Source: Pseudomonas gingeri
GTDB taxonomy: Bacteria; Pseudomonadota; Gammaproteobacteria; Pseudomonadales; Pseudomonadaceae
DNA: 64,000 nucleotides
Assembly: GCF_013385425.1 (NCBI RefSeq)
Contig: NZ_JACAQA010000005.1
Span: 394,652 to 458,651, forward strand
Direction: 5' to 3'
Shown here: positions 25,576 to 34,141 of the stretch, piece by piece
Position numbering within the stretch: the first letter of the stretch is position 1
Layout of the letters: each line of letters begins with the position of its first letter
Notes under the pieces: model-generated
The model's input: only the letters and a program-made list of their open reading frames with translations
What the model was told of the DNA's origin: nothing
The model's database searches: none
Made by a program: the position numbers and the translations under genes

Positions 25576-26712
25576 TTGAGCCCTCAGCGCAAAGTGAGTC
25601 AAAGATTGACCCATAAAGCCATACAGACTCTGTTACGCAAACGCTTTGCCCTGGCTGCCGGCACCTATCTACTGCTGTTGTCGCTGTTGTGGGTAGCGAT
25701 TTTCACCGATAACTATGAGGCCAGCGTAACCACGGGCCTGATAGGCAGCGGCCTGGTGATTCTCAGCCAGGGCGTACTCGGCTGGCTGTTTATCAGTGGC
25801 CGCAACCGGCATTTTCGCGATCCCAGCCTGACCGAGCTGCAGGTGCTCATAGGCCTGGGTTGGCAGACCTACCTGATGGCCAACCTCGAACAGGCCCGCG
25901 GCGCCTTCCTGGTGTTTTATCCGTTGGTGCTGCTGTTCGGCATGTTTCATCTGCCGCAACGCAAGTTCGTGCGCTGTGCGGCGCTGGTGTTCTTCTCGTT
26001 TGCCGCGCTTAATCTCTGGGAGGGTTACCACTTCCAGTTGCCGGACCCGGGTCTGGCGTTGCTGCAGGTGTGCGTGCTGTTCGTCGTGTTGCTGTGGTTG
26101 TGTCTCTACGCCAGCTATGTGCAAGCCTCCCGTCAGCGTATGCGCCAGCGCCGCTTTGCCTTGCAGGCCCACCAGGACACCCTGCGCGGGATGATGCGCC
26201 AGTTGGAAGACCTGGTGGCGACCGATGAACTGACCGGGCTGTACAATAGACGGCATTTCCTGCGCCTGGCTTCCCGTGAACTGGAGCTGATGGACGCGGA
26301 TGTGGTCCATGGCCTGGCCTTGATCGACCTCGATCATTTCAAGCGGATCAACGATATGCACGGGCATGCCGCCGGCGACCAGGTCTTGCAGGCGTTCGCC
26401 GCGGTGGCCATGGCCTGTGTGCGCGACGGCGATGTGCTGGCGCGCTACGGTGGAGAAGAATTCGTGTTGCTGTTGCCCAATGCCGATCCCGAGCGCCTGA
26501 CCTCCTGTTGCGAGCGCTTGCGTCTGGCCTTTACCCAGGTGGAACTGATGGGGATGGCGGTGAGTAACCTGAGCCTGTCGGTCGGCATGACGCTGGTGGG
26601 AGTGGAAGACGACCTCGACGATGCCTTGCAGCGCGCCGACCAGGCGCTCTACCGCGCCAAACGTGACGGCCGTAATCGTTGCTGCGCGGCCTGGGAATAC
26701 ACCGATGCCTGA
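25576..26712 (+). CDS. sadC: Membrane diguanylate cyclase (SadC-like)
   Basis: 378 residues starting at TTG 25576, supported by GGAAGGAA 6 bases upstream. Five or six hydrophobic segments span residues about 25-180, followed by a short helix and a GGDEF domain with intact active site GGEEF (292-296) and product-inhibition I-site RxxD (R283-D286), so it should make cyclic-di-GMP from GTP and be feedback-inhibited. The neighbourhood (fumarase divergent, then ferredoxin reductase, enoyl-CoA hydratase and pyk) matches that of sadC in P. aeruginosa, which controls biofilm and swarming. This protein is shorter than the PAO1 SadC I remember (about 487), so the name rests mostly on synteny. The last 8 bases overlap the next gene. 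Confidence 0.75.
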   Translation: MSPQRKVSQRLTHKAIQTLLRKRFALAAGTYLLLLSLLWVAIFTDNYEASVTTGLIGSGLVILSQGVLGWLFISGRNRHFRDPSLTELQVLIGLGWQTYLMANLEQARGAFLVFYPLVLLFGMFHLPQRKFVRCAALVFFSFAALNLWEGYHFQLPDPGLALLQVCVLFVVLLWLCLYASYVQASRQRMRQRRFALQAHQDTLRGMMRQLEDLVATDELTGLYNRRHFLRLASRELELMDADVVHGLALIDLDHFKRINDMHGHAAGDQVLQAFAAVAMACVRDGDVLARYGGEEFVLLLPNADPERLTSCCERLRLAFTQVELMGMAVSNLSLSVGMTLVGVEDDLDDALQRADQALYRAKRDGRNRCCAAWEYTDA

Positions 26713-27643
26713 GCTGCGGGTGGGCGAACGGGGCTGGTCGGTGGCGGCCGGCAGCAACCTGCTCGATGCCTTGAACCAGGCAGGCGTGGCGGTGCCCTAC
26801 AGCTGCCGGGCGGGCAGTTGCCATGCTTGCCTGGTACGTTGCGTATACGGCGAGCCGCAGGACAACCGGCCGGAGGCCCTGGCTTTCGCCCAGCGCGAGC
26901 GCGGCTGGCGGCTGGCCTGTCAGTGCCAGGTGCGCGAAGACCTCCAGGTCGAGGTCTTCGACCCGCGTCGTGACGGTTTGTCGGCAACGGTGGCTGAGCT
27001 GGAATGGCTGAGCCCGACGGTCCTGCGTCTGCGCCTGCTGCCCGAGCGGCCCTTGCGCTACAGCGCTGGCCAGCATCTGGTGCTGTGGACGGAACAGGGC
27101 GTCGCCCGGCCTTATTCCCTGGCCAGCTTGCCTGAAGAGGACCGCTACCTGGAGTTTCATCTTGATTGCCGGCAGCCCGGCGCCTTCAGCGATGCGGCGC
27201 GACAGCTTCAACTCGGCGCGCCGATTCGCCTGGGCGAATTGCGTGGCGGAGCCTTGCATTACGACCCGGACTGGCATACCCGGCCGCTCTGGTTGCTGGC
27301 GGCTGGTACAGGGCTGGCGCCGTTATGGGGAGTGTTGCGCGAGGCGCTGCGCCAAGGCCATGAGGGGCCGATCCGTCTGGTTCACCTGGCTCACGAAGGT
27401 GCCGAGCATTATCTGGCTTCGGCGCTGAATGAACTGGCCGTGCAGGTTCCCAACCTGAGCGTCGACTATGTGACGGGGGCCGAACTGCCGGACTTTCTGG
27501 CCAAACTGCGTCTTGTCTCCCGGCAAACCCAAGCTCTACTCTGTGGTGCCCCGGCGAGTGTCGAGGCGTTTGCCAAACGTCTGTACCTGTCCGGGCTGCC
27601 GCGCAATCAACTGTTGGCCGATGTGTTCGCGCCGCACGCCTGA
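26705..27643 (+). CDS. 2Fe-2S ferredoxin / flavin oxidoreductase (ferredoxin reductase-like)
   Basis: 312 residues from the ATG at 26705, which overlaps the end of the cyclase gene by 8 bases, so translation is coupled. The N-terminal domain is a plant-type ferredoxin with cysteines in CRAGSCHACLV and a later LACQC; it is followed by an FAD-binding FNR barrel (RPYSLASLP) and an NAD-binding domain (LLAAGTGLAPLWG). Such reductases feed electrons from NAD(P)H to an oxygenase or other acceptor; no oxygenase is adjacent. The partner is unknown. The same gene order occurs in P. aeruginosa (PA4331, from memory). Confidence 0.88.
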   Translation: MPELRVGERGWSVAAGSNLLDALNQAGVAVPYSCRAGSCHACLVRCVYGEPQDNRPEALAFAQRERGWRLACQCQVREDLQVEVFDPRRDGLSATVAELEWLSPTVLRLRLLPERPLRYSAGQHLVLWTEQGVARPYSLASLPEEDRYLEFHLDCRQPGAFSDAARQLQLGAPIRLGELRGGALHYDPDWHTRPLWLLAAGTGLAPLWGVLREALRQGHEGPIRLVHLAHEGAEHYLASALNELAVQVPNLSVDYVTGAELPDFLAKLRLVSRQTQALLCGAPASVEAFAKRLYLSGLPRNQLLADVFAPHA

Positions 27644-27673
27644 GCGCCGGGTCCCCACAACAAGAGAGTTCCA

Positions 27674-28423
27674 ATGACTGACGCGATTGTGCTGGAGCGC
27701 CAAGGCAGCCTGCTGACCTTGCGCCTGAACCGTGCTGACAAGAAAAACGCCCTGACCCGCGCCATGTACAGCCAGTTGGGCGAGGCGCTGCGGGAGGCGG
27801 ATTCTGATCCCGAGATCAATGCAGTGTTGATCTGCGGCAGCAGTGAGTGTTTCACCAGCGGCAACGATATCGCCGACTTTCTCGAAGAGCCGCCGAGTGC
27901 TCTCGACAGCCCGGTTTTTGCCTTCATGCGTAGTCTGCTCGATTGCCGCAAGCCGGTGATTGCGGCTGTTGCGGGCCCGGCCGTGGGGATCGGTACGACG
28001 TTGCTGCTGCATTGCGACCTGGTGTATGTCAGCGCCGATGCCCGTCTGCGCATGCCGTTCGTCAATCTGGGGTTATGCCCTGAATTCGGCTCCAGCCTGT
28101 TGCTGCCGCGTCTGCTCGGTCATGCCCGGGCGGCGCAGTTGCTGCTGCTGGGCGAGGGCTTCAGCGGCGAGCAGGCGGCGACCTGGGGCCTGGCCACCGA
28201 GGCCTTGCCCAGTGGCGAGTTGGCGCTGGCCAAGGCGCGGGAAGTGGCGCTGCGCTTCGATCAACTGGCCTCGGCGGCGGTGCAGGTCAGCAAGCAATTG
28301 ATGAAGGACCCGGATCGCGAGCAACTGCGCCAGGTGGTCGAGGCTGAAGCTGTGTTGTTTATCCAGCGGCTGCGCTCGCCCGAGGCGATTACGGCGCTTT
28401 CGGGTTTCATGACCCGGCGTTGA
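27674..28423 (+). CDS. Enoyl-CoA hydratase/isomerase (crotonase family)
   Basis: 249 residues with the crotonase fold: oxyanion-hole motif SGNDIADF, central AVAGPAVGIGTTLLLHCDLVY and LGLCPEFGSS with a Glu in the position of a catalytic acid. Members hydrate 2-enoyl-CoA or shift double bonds during fatty-acid and aromatic acid breakdown. The PEFGSS form is common in the isomerase-like branch, so substrate type is uncertain. It lies 30 bases after the reductase gene with GAGAG before its ATG, and is probably in the same operon as sadC and the reductase. Confidence 0.88.
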   Translation: MTDAIVLERQGSLLTLRLNRADKKNALTRAMYSQLGEALREADSDPEINAVLICGSSECFTSGNDIADFLEEPPSALDSPVFAFMRSLLDCRKPVIAAVAGPAVGIGTTLLLHCDLVYVSADARLRMPFVNLGLCPEFGSSLLLPRLLGHARAAQLLLLGEGFSGEQAATWGLATEALPSGELALAKAREVALRFDQLASAAVQVSKQLMKDPDREQLRQVVEAEAVLFIQRLRSPEAITALSGFMTRR

Positions 28424-28426
28424 GCG

Positions 28427-28747
28427 TCAAGGTTTCCCGGACGACTTTGCTCGATGCCCGGGTTGCATGAGACTCGAATAGGCAGAGATCACCGACACCC
28501 ACGTCAGCGCCAGTGCGCCGACCAGGATACTGTCCTTCTGTTCTCGCAAAATCCCCAGTTCGTGGGCGCTGGAAAAATAGGTCAGTGAACCCAGCGCGAT
28601 GGCCGCCACGACTCCCTGGCAGGCGGTGATGATAATCACCGCGTGGATCAGTTCCGCGGGTTTTCGGTAATACAGGGATCGTCCCAGATAGAGGGCGATA
28701 AGAATCAGGCCGGCGATAATCGAATAAGAGGTCTGTTCCAGTGTCAT
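28427..28747 (-). CDS. Small membrane protein, three predicted segments
   Basis: 106 residues from the ATG at 28747 (AAGGAAGGG upstream). Hydrophobic segments occur near residues 8-23, 34-55 and 74-92, with a charged C-terminus. No known family was recognised. It is convergent with the enoyl-CoA hydratase gene, only 3 bases apart. The following small gene on the same strand is 25 bases upstream, so the two probably form a unit. Confidence 0.65.
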   Translation of the reverse strand: MTLEQTSYSIIAGLILIALYLGRSLYYRKPAELIHAVIIITACQGVVAAIALGSLTYFSSAHELGILREQKDSILVGALALTWVSVISAYSSLMQPGHRAKSSGKP

Positions 28748-28772
28748 GGCACCCTTCCTTGGGTCGGTAGTG

Positions 28773-28961
28773 TCAGGTGGGTGTTGTGACCCATAATCCG
28801 GCCAGGGCGCCCAGCAGCAAGCCTGCCAGCAGTGCACCTCCCATGTTGGGGAAGAGCATGCCGGCCAGGCTGGCGCCCCCCAGTGTTGTGGCGATCATCT
28901 GGATGTCCATCATCCGGCTGAAGGGGGGGCGGGTGATGGGAGGACAGTTTCGGTCTTTCAT
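28773..28961 (-). CDS. Small Gly-rich membrane protein
   Basis: 62 residues from the ATG at 28961, placed after AAGGAG with good spacing. A Pro-rich N-terminus (KDRNCPPITRPPFSR) precedes two hydrophobic Gly/Ala/Leu-rich segments (about 26-55). Function unknown. It precedes the 106-residue membrane protein on the same strand and may be co-transcribed with it. The frame extends upstream, but without a better ribosome site. Confidence 0.6.
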   Translation of the reverse strand: MKDRNCPPITRPPFSRMMDIQMIATTLGGASLAGMLFPNMGGALLAGLLLGALAGLWVTTPT

Positions 28962-29103
28962 AGCGCTTCTCCTTGCCGAGGCTTTGGTGTGCATCCGGCG
29001 GTCAAGTGACAAGGCTAGCCTGTCAGCTGATCTATGTGCCGACACTACAGTGAAAAAAGAAAAAGCCTACACGGCCTCCGCGGCGGTTTTTCTCCCAGGC
29101 ATG

Positions 29104-29141
29104 AAAAAGCCCCGTCCTCTTGCGAGAGGCGGGGCTTTTTT
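29104..29141. terminator. Strong bidirectional terminator
   Basis: AAAAAGCCCCG(T)CCTCT-TGCG-AGAGGCGGGGCTTTTT forms a 16-bp stem with one bulged base, with A- and T-runs on both sides. It ends the minus-strand pyk transcript, whose stop is at 29160. Confidence 0.93.
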
Positions 29142-29159
29142 ACGGCTGGGTTGCGAGGA

Positions 29160-30611
29160 TCAAACCAGTGGGTCGCCCACGTGCAGGATCTTCATGCCGT
29201 TGGTGCCGCCGATGGTGTGGTAGCTGTCGCCCTTGGTCAGGATGACCCAGTCGCCTTGCTCGACCACGCCGCGCTTGAGCAACTCGTCCACGGCAGCCTG
29301 GCTGACTTGCTCGGGCGGCAGCGAGGCCGGGTCGAACGGTACGGTGTAGACGCCACGGAACATGGCCGCGCGGGCCTGGGTTTCACGGTGCGGGGAAAAC
29401 GCGTAGATCGGTACCGAGGAACGGATCCGCGACATGATCAACGGCGTGTAGCCGCTTTCGGTCAGGGCAATGATCGCCTTGACGCCCGGGAAGTGGTTGG
29501 CGGTGTACATGGCCGCCAGCGCGATGCTCTGGTCGCAGCTTTCGAAGACCTTGCCGATACGGTGGCTGGAGGTCTTGCTGGTCGGGTGCTTTTCAGCGCC
29601 GACGCAGATACGCGCCATGGCCTGCACCGCTTCCAGCGGGTAGGCACCGGCGGCACTTTCGGCCGAGAGCATCACGGCGTCGGTGTAGTCCAGTACGGCG
29701 TTGGCTACGTCGGACACTTCGGCGCGGGTTGGCATCGGGTTGAGGATCATCGACTCCATCATCTGGGTCGCAACGATCACCGCCTTGTTGTGGCGACGCG
29801 CATGCAGAATGATTTTCTTCTGGATGCCCACCAGTTCGGCGTCGCCGATTTCCACACCGAGGTCACCACGGGCAACCATCACCGCGTCGCTGGCCATGAT
29901 CAGGCCGTCGAGGGTTTCGTCGTCGGCCACGGCTTCGGCACGTTCGATCTTCGCCACCAGCCAGGCGGTACCGCCGGCCTCGTCGCGCAGCTTACGGGCG
30001 TATTCCATGTCGGCGGCGTCGCGTGGGAAGGATACCGCGAGGTAGTCCACTTCCATTTCTGCGGCGAGCTTGATGTCGGCCTTGTCTTTTTCGGTCAGGG
30101 CCGGGGCGGTCAGGCCGCCACCGCGACGGTTGATACCTTTGTGGTCCGACAGCGGGCCACCGATCAACACCACGCAGTGCAGCTCGGTGTCGGTCGCGGT
30201 TTCAACGCGCATGACCACGCGGCCGTCGTCGAGCAGCAGTTCGTCGCCGACGCCGCAATCCTTGACCAGGTCCGGGTAGTCGATACCGACGACCTGCTGG
30301 TTGCCCTCGGTCAGCGGATGGCCGGTGGAGAAGGTGAAGTGATCACCGACCTTGAGTTCGATACGTTTGTTGGCGAACTTGGCGATACGGATCTTCGGGC
30401 CCTGCAGGTCACCCAGCAGCGCGACGAAGCGCCCGTGCTTGGCCGCGAGGTCGCGCACCAGCTTGGCACGAGCCTTGTGCTCGTCGGGAGTACCGTGGGA
30501 GAAGTTCAGACGGGCAACGTCCAGGCCAGCGAGGATCAGCTGTTCGAGAACTTCCGGCGAGTTGCTGGCCGGGCCCAGTGTGGCGACGATTTTAGTACGA
30601 CGAACGGACAT
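29160..30611 (-). CDS. pyk: Pyruvate kinase (PykA type)
   Basis: 483 residues of the standard three-domain enzyme: TIM barrel with KIVATLGPAS and the catalytic LVAKIERAEA lysine segment, B domain (PLSDHKGINRRGG), ADP/K+ site MVARGDLGVEIG, and the C-terminal regulatory domain. It converts phosphoenolpyruvate and ADP to pyruvate and ATP. The length and sequence style match the PykA-like enzyme of P. aeruginosa PA4329. It is monocistronic with its terminator at 29104-29141. Confidence 0.95.
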   Translation of the reverse strand: MSVRRTKIVATLGPASNSPEVLEQLILAGLDVARLNFSHGTPDEHKARAKLVRDLAAKHGRFVALLGDLQGPKIRIAKFANKRIELKVGDHFTFSTGHPLTEGNQQVVGIDYPDLVKDCGVGDELLLDDGRVVMRVETATDTELHCVVLIGGPLSDHKGINRRGGGLTAPALTEKDKADIKLAAEMEVDYLAVSFPRDAADMEYARKLRDEAGGTAWLVAKIERAEAVADDETLDGLIMASDAVMVARGDLGVEIGDAELVGIQKKIILHARRHNKAVIVATQMMESMILNPMPTRAEVSDVANAVLDYTDAVMLSAESAAGAYPLEAVQAMARICVGAEKHPTSKTSSHRIGKVFESCDQSIALAAMYTANHFPGVKAIIALTESGYTPLIMSRIRSSVPIYAFSPHRETQARAAMFRGVYTVPFDPASLPPEQVSQAAVDELLKRGVVEQGDWVILTKGDSYHTIGGTNGMKILHVGDPLV

Positions 30612-30783
30612 GCAGAGACTCCTGAGTTCAAGCGCAGCGAAAGGCTACTATGCTCCTCTGCTGTAGTCATTGTTCATTTGCACTACTTTTCAGCGAATGA
30701 TTTTTTTCGAATAGGTTGTTTGGCGAACACTCTGGAGATTTTCGCCAGCGGGTCGATACACTAGCAAGAACAGGAGACCCCCC

Positions 30784-31158
30784 ATGCGAATTTTGCTCGT
30801 TTTAGCCCTGGCAGCCAGTGTGGTCGGTTGCACCCGCTGGTCGATGGACAGCCATCTGAACAATGCCTATCGGTCCTATGATCGCGGCAACTGTGAAGAC
30901 GTCATGCTGCAGTTGTCCAAGGTTGACCGTGAGAGCCGTACCCGGCAGTACATCCAGCCGGAAGTGTCGATGCTGCGCGGCCAGTGCCTGGAGCGCCAGA
31001 AACTGTTCGTCGACGCGATACAGACCTATCAGTTCATCCTCACCCAATACCCTTACAGCGAGTATGCATACCGCGCTCGGGCGCGCCTGGAAACCTTGCG
31101 CCAGCTGGGACACGCTGAGGGGGCAATGCCGGCTCAGCCGAGTCCCGCCGCTTTGTAG
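30784..31158 (+). CDS. Small TPR-like lipoprotein
   Basis: 124 residues. The lipobox SVVGC puts the lipid-anchored Cys at residue 16. The rest is helical, with a repeat-like pattern (AYRSYDRGNCEDVMLQLS and EYAYRARARLETL) that resembles a tetratricopeptide pair, usual for outer-membrane assembly or protein-binding factors. Specific function unknown. The ATG at 30784 follows GGAGA. A proline/alanine tail ends the protein. Confidence 0.78.
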   Translation: MRILLVLALAASVVGCTRWSMDSHLNNAYRSYDRGNCEDVMLQLSKVDRESRTRQYIQPEVSMLRGQCLERQKLFVDAIQTYQFILTQYPYSEYAYRARARLETLRQLGHAEGAMPAQPSPAAL

Positions 31159-31228
31159 TTCGCCGCTTTGTCATGATGGTTGAAATATCAGCTGGCTCTC
31201 TGCCAGCTTTGCGCTAGTCTTTGAGTGT

Positions 31229-31268
31229 ATGGTTTCAGTTTTATCAATTCTTTTGAATTGAAAACCAT
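31229..31268. promoter_or_regulatory. AT-rich inverted repeat before the PilZ gene
   Basis: An inner perfect hairpin CAATTC-TTTT-GAATTG (31245-31260) is flanked by outer arms ATGGTTT (31229-31235) and AAACCAT (31262-31268). It lies between the lipoprotein stop and the PilZ start and might be a terminator for the former or an operator. Confidence 0.35.
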
Positions 31269-31372
31269 GGCTCGGTAGATGTTTGCGACAAGGCGATTTG
31301 CCGTTATCGCGCCGAGGCCAAGGGAGAGCAGGACCGTTCGTCTGCTCCGAAGCATTAGCGCAGCCATGCTGA

Positions 31373-31756
31373 ATGGCCTATACAGCGATCATTGCCATGC
31401 CTACTGACCGTCGAATCGAGCGGCATCAACTGCCTTATTTTCTGCAAGTGTTCAATCGTTATACCGGCAAGCCCATTGGCTACCTGGGCAATGTCTGCGA
31501 AGAGGGGCTGATGTTGATCAGTCAGTTACCCTTGCTGGTCGACGCCGAGTTCGAGCTGCAACTGAAGCTGCCACTCAGCGATGGCACCCAGCAAATGATT
31601 GATCTGACCGGCCGCTGTCTGTGGTGCCATGAGGAGACCACTCCCGGTTATTACGACTCGGGGTTTACGCTGGGTGAGTCATCCCCTGAGTATCTGCAAC
31701 TGGTGGCGGCGTTGCAGCACTACTTCAGCTTCCATCCGTTGGAGGCTTCCGCTTAG
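31373..31756 (+). CDS. PilZ domain protein
   Basis: Up to 127 residues; an internal ATG at 31397 would give 119 residues and starts right at the PilZ motif (PTDRRIERHQL). Neither start has a strong ribosome site. The cyclic-di-GMP-binding RxxxR motif is visible as RRIER, and the second motif region NVCEEGLML stands where DxSxxG is expected, but with C-E-E-G rather than the exact consensus. Small single-domain PilZ proteins act as cyclic-di-GMP receptors. Gene order corresponds to PA4324 of P. aeruginosa (from memory). Function in this strain unknown. Confidence 0.75.
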   Translation: MAYTAIIAMPTDRRIERHQLPYFLQVFNRYTGKPIGYLGNVCEEGLMLISQLPLLVDAEFELQLKLPLSDGTQQMIDLTGRCLWCHEETTPGYYDSGFTLGESSPEYLQLVAALQHYFSFHPLEASA

Positions 31757-31779
31757 CGCGGGACTTCAGGGCTGGGGTC

Positions 31780-33111
31780 CTAAAGGGTTCCGGCTCTTTT
31801 CCAACTCAGATAGCGGCTGACCAGATCGGCCCCGAGTTCGCTCGGGCGGGCGTCGAGTACCGGTACGCCGTGGGCGGCCAGTCGTTCATGAAGAGTGGCC
31901 CGGGCATTCAGGTAATCTAAGGTGCCGCAGTAGGCCAGGGCTTCAGGCAGGGTCTGTACCGGCGCCTGGCGCAATTGGTCGAGCACTTCTTCCCTCAGGC
32001 TGGCCACCAGCACCCGATGTTGGCGGCCAAGACGTTTGACGGCGGTCAGCAGTGCCTCATCGTCGTCATCGCGCAGATTGGTCACCAGTACCACCAGGGC
32101 CCGGCGTTTCTGTCGGGCCAGCAGTTGGCTGGCGGCGGCCTGGTAGTCCGCCGGGCGCTGGGTGCTGTTCAGGTCGTAGACACTGTTGAGCAACACATTG
32201 AGCTGACCCTGGCCCTTGACCGGGGCGAGAAAGCGCGGCTGCTCGCCGGCAAAGGTGCACAGGCCCACCGCGTCGCCCTGGCGCAAGGCCACATAGCTGA
32301 GCAACAGGCAGGCGTTGAGGGCATGGTCGAAGTGCGCGAGCTCACCGTCCTGGCTGCGCATCCGCCGCCCGCAATCGAGCAGGAAGACGATCTGCTGGTC
32401 GCGCTCATCCTGGTATTCCCGGGCAATCGGCGTGCGTTGCCGGGCAGTGGCTTTCCAGTCGATCTGACGCAGGCTGTCGCCTTCGCGAAATTCGCGCAAC
32501 TGGTTGAATTCCAGGCCCAGGCCGCGACGCTGGCGTTGGCGTACGCCGAGTTGGCTGAGCCAGTTGTCGACGGCCAATAACTGGGCGCCATAAAGGCGGG
32601 CGAAATCCGGGTAGACACGGGTCGCATCGGCCAGCGCCAGGTAGCGTCGCTCGGACCACAGGCCCAGCGGGCTGGGCAGGCTGACTTCGCAACGCGCGTA
32701 GCGAAAATGGCCACGGCTCAAGGGCCGCACGCGATAGCTCAGCTCGCTGCCTTCGCCCGGTTGCAAGGTGATGGCTTGGGGCAGGTTGGCGAACGCCAGT
32801 CCATCGGGAACGTGATCGAAGAGCTGCACTCGCAGGGGCGTGGGGTGGTCGTGACTGAGTTCGAGGTGCACTTCGCCCCAGCGTCCCAATGCCAGGCTGC
32901 CGGGCAGCTTGCGTTTCACGTGCGGCGAGGGCAAGCGCCTGAGTCGAGCCCCATCCAGCAGGCTCAACAGCAGCAAGGCCAGCAGCAAGCCCCAGCCAAT
33001 CGAGCCAAGGCGCTCGGGCAGCTCGACGCCCAGGGCCCCGAGGGTGCCCAGGCCAATGCCCAGCGCCAGCAGGACGCCCAGCCAGATCAACAGCAGCCGT
33101 GAAGGTCTCAT
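31780..33111 (-). CDS. DUF58 domain protein (MoxR operon)
   Basis: 443 residues from the ATG at 33111, 13 bases after the MoxR gene. Two membrane segments near the N-terminus (residues 4-48) precede a DUF58 core with the family motif REFREGDSLRQIDWKATAR (about residues 215-233), and a von Willebrand A-like region. DUF58 proteins are always found near MoxR ATPases and are thought to be their clients. It is the last gene of the six-gene operon. Confidence 0.88.
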   Translation of the reverse strand: MRPSRLLLIWLGVLLALGIGLGTLGALGVELPERLGSIGWGLLLALLLLSLLDGARLRRLPSPHVKRKLPGSLALGRWGEVHLELSHDHPTPLRVQLFDHVPDGLAFANLPQAITLQPGEGSELSYRVRPLSRGHFRYARCEVSLPSPLGLWSERRYLALADATRVYPDFARLYGAQLLAVDNWLSQLGVRQRQRRGLGLEFNQLREFREGDSLRQIDWKATARQRTPIAREYQDERDQQIVFLLDCGRRMRSQDGELAHFDHALNACLLLSYVALRQGDAVGLCTFAGEQPRFLAPVKGQGQLNVLLNSVYDLNSTQRPADYQAAASQLLARQKRRALVVLVTNLRDDDDEALLTAVKRLGRQHRVLVASLREEVLDQLRQAPVQTLPEALAYCGTLDYLNARATLHERLAAHGVPVLDARPSELGADLVSRYLSWKRAGTL

Positions 33112-33124
33112 GGACGCGCGGGCC

Positions 33125-34141
33125 TCACTGGCGCGGTGCCGGGACCTGGTCAAGCAGTTGCTTGAGCACCTGGTCGACCGACAGCCCTTCGATATCCAGC
33201 TCGGGGGCGATTCGCACCCGATGCCGCAGTACGGCCAGGGCGCAGCCCTTGATATCGTCCGGGATCACGAATTCACCGCCGCGCAGCAAGGCTCGGGCCC
33301 GGGCGCCGCGAACCAGGGCAATGGAGGCCCGCGGTCCGGCACCGAGGGTCAGGCCCGGCCAGCTGCGGGTGGCCCGGGCCAGGCGCACGGCGTAGTCGAG
33401 GACCTGCTCGTCCAGCGGCAACTCGCTGGCGATCCGCTGCAAGGCCAATACATCCTTGGCCTGCAACAGAGTGCGCAGGGGTTGTACTTCGAGCATGTCG
33501 GCCTTGGTCGAGCGGGTCACTTGGCGGACCATCTCCAGCTCCTGCTGGGCATCGGGGTAGTCCATGCGCAGCTTGAGCATGAAACGGTCCAGTTCGGCCT
33601 CGGGCAGCGGATAGGTGCCTTCCTGTTCGATCGGGTTCTGGGTGGCGAGCACCATGAACGGCTGGGCGATGGGCAGGGCGCGACCTTCGAGAGTGACCTG
33701 GCGTTCCTGCATGGCTTCGAGCAGCGCCGCCTGGGTTTTCGCCGGGGCACGGTTGATTTCGTCCGCCAGCAGCAGGTTGGTAAACAGCGGGCCCTTGCGC
33801 AGCTTGAACTGTTCGGTCTGCAGGTCGTAGACCGCATGGCCGGTGACATCGCTGGGCATCAGGTCGGGGGTGAACTGGATACGGGCGAAGTCGCCGCCGA
33901 AGCAGCGCGCCAGGGCCCGCACCAGCAGGGTCTTGCCCAGCCCGGGGACGCCTTCGAGCAGCACATGGCCGCCGGCGATCAGTGCGGTGAGCACGTCGTC
34001 GATCACCCTGTCCTGGCCGATCAGCACCTTTTGCAGTTCGTGGCGCACCGCCTGGGCCAATTGGCTGGCGCGATGGCGCTGCTGTTGGGCATGGGCCTCG
34101 GCGTCAACCGGGCTGGTCGGTTCGGCTTGTTGTTCGCTCAT
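33125..34141 (-). CDS. MoxR-family AAA+ ATPase
   Basis: 338 residues from the ATG at 34141, whose bases overlap the DUF4350 stop by 4 (ATGA). Walker A GVPGLGKTLL, Walker B LLLADEINRAP, sensor 1 VLATQNPIEQEGTYPLPEAELDRF, and the lid domain are all present. MoxR ATPases act as chaperones in assembly of membrane or periplasmic complexes containing von Willebrand A proteins. Its partner here is the adjacent DUF58 protein. Confidence 0.92.
   Translation of the reverse strand: MSEQQAEPTSPVDAEAHAQQQRHRASQLAQAVRHELQKVLIGQDRVIDDVLTALIAGGHVLLEGVPGLGKTLLVRALARCFGGDFARIQFTPDLMPSDVTGHAVYDLQTEQFKLRKGPLFTNLLLADEINRAPAKTQAALLEAMQERQVTLEGRALPIAQPFMVLATQNPIEQEGTYPLPEAELDRFMLKLRMDYPDAQQELEMVRQVTRSTKADMLEVQPLRTLLQAKDVLALQRIASELPLDEQVLDYAVRLARATRSWPGLTLGAGPRASIALVRGARARALLRGGEFVIPDDIKGCALAVLRHRVRIAPELDIEGLSVDQVLKQLLDQVPAPRQ

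Noticed and set aside
30612..30783. Possible HexR-type operator upstream of pyk
   Set aside because: Only loose TTGT/ACTA spacing near 30669-30690; the arms do not match the consensus well enough to call.
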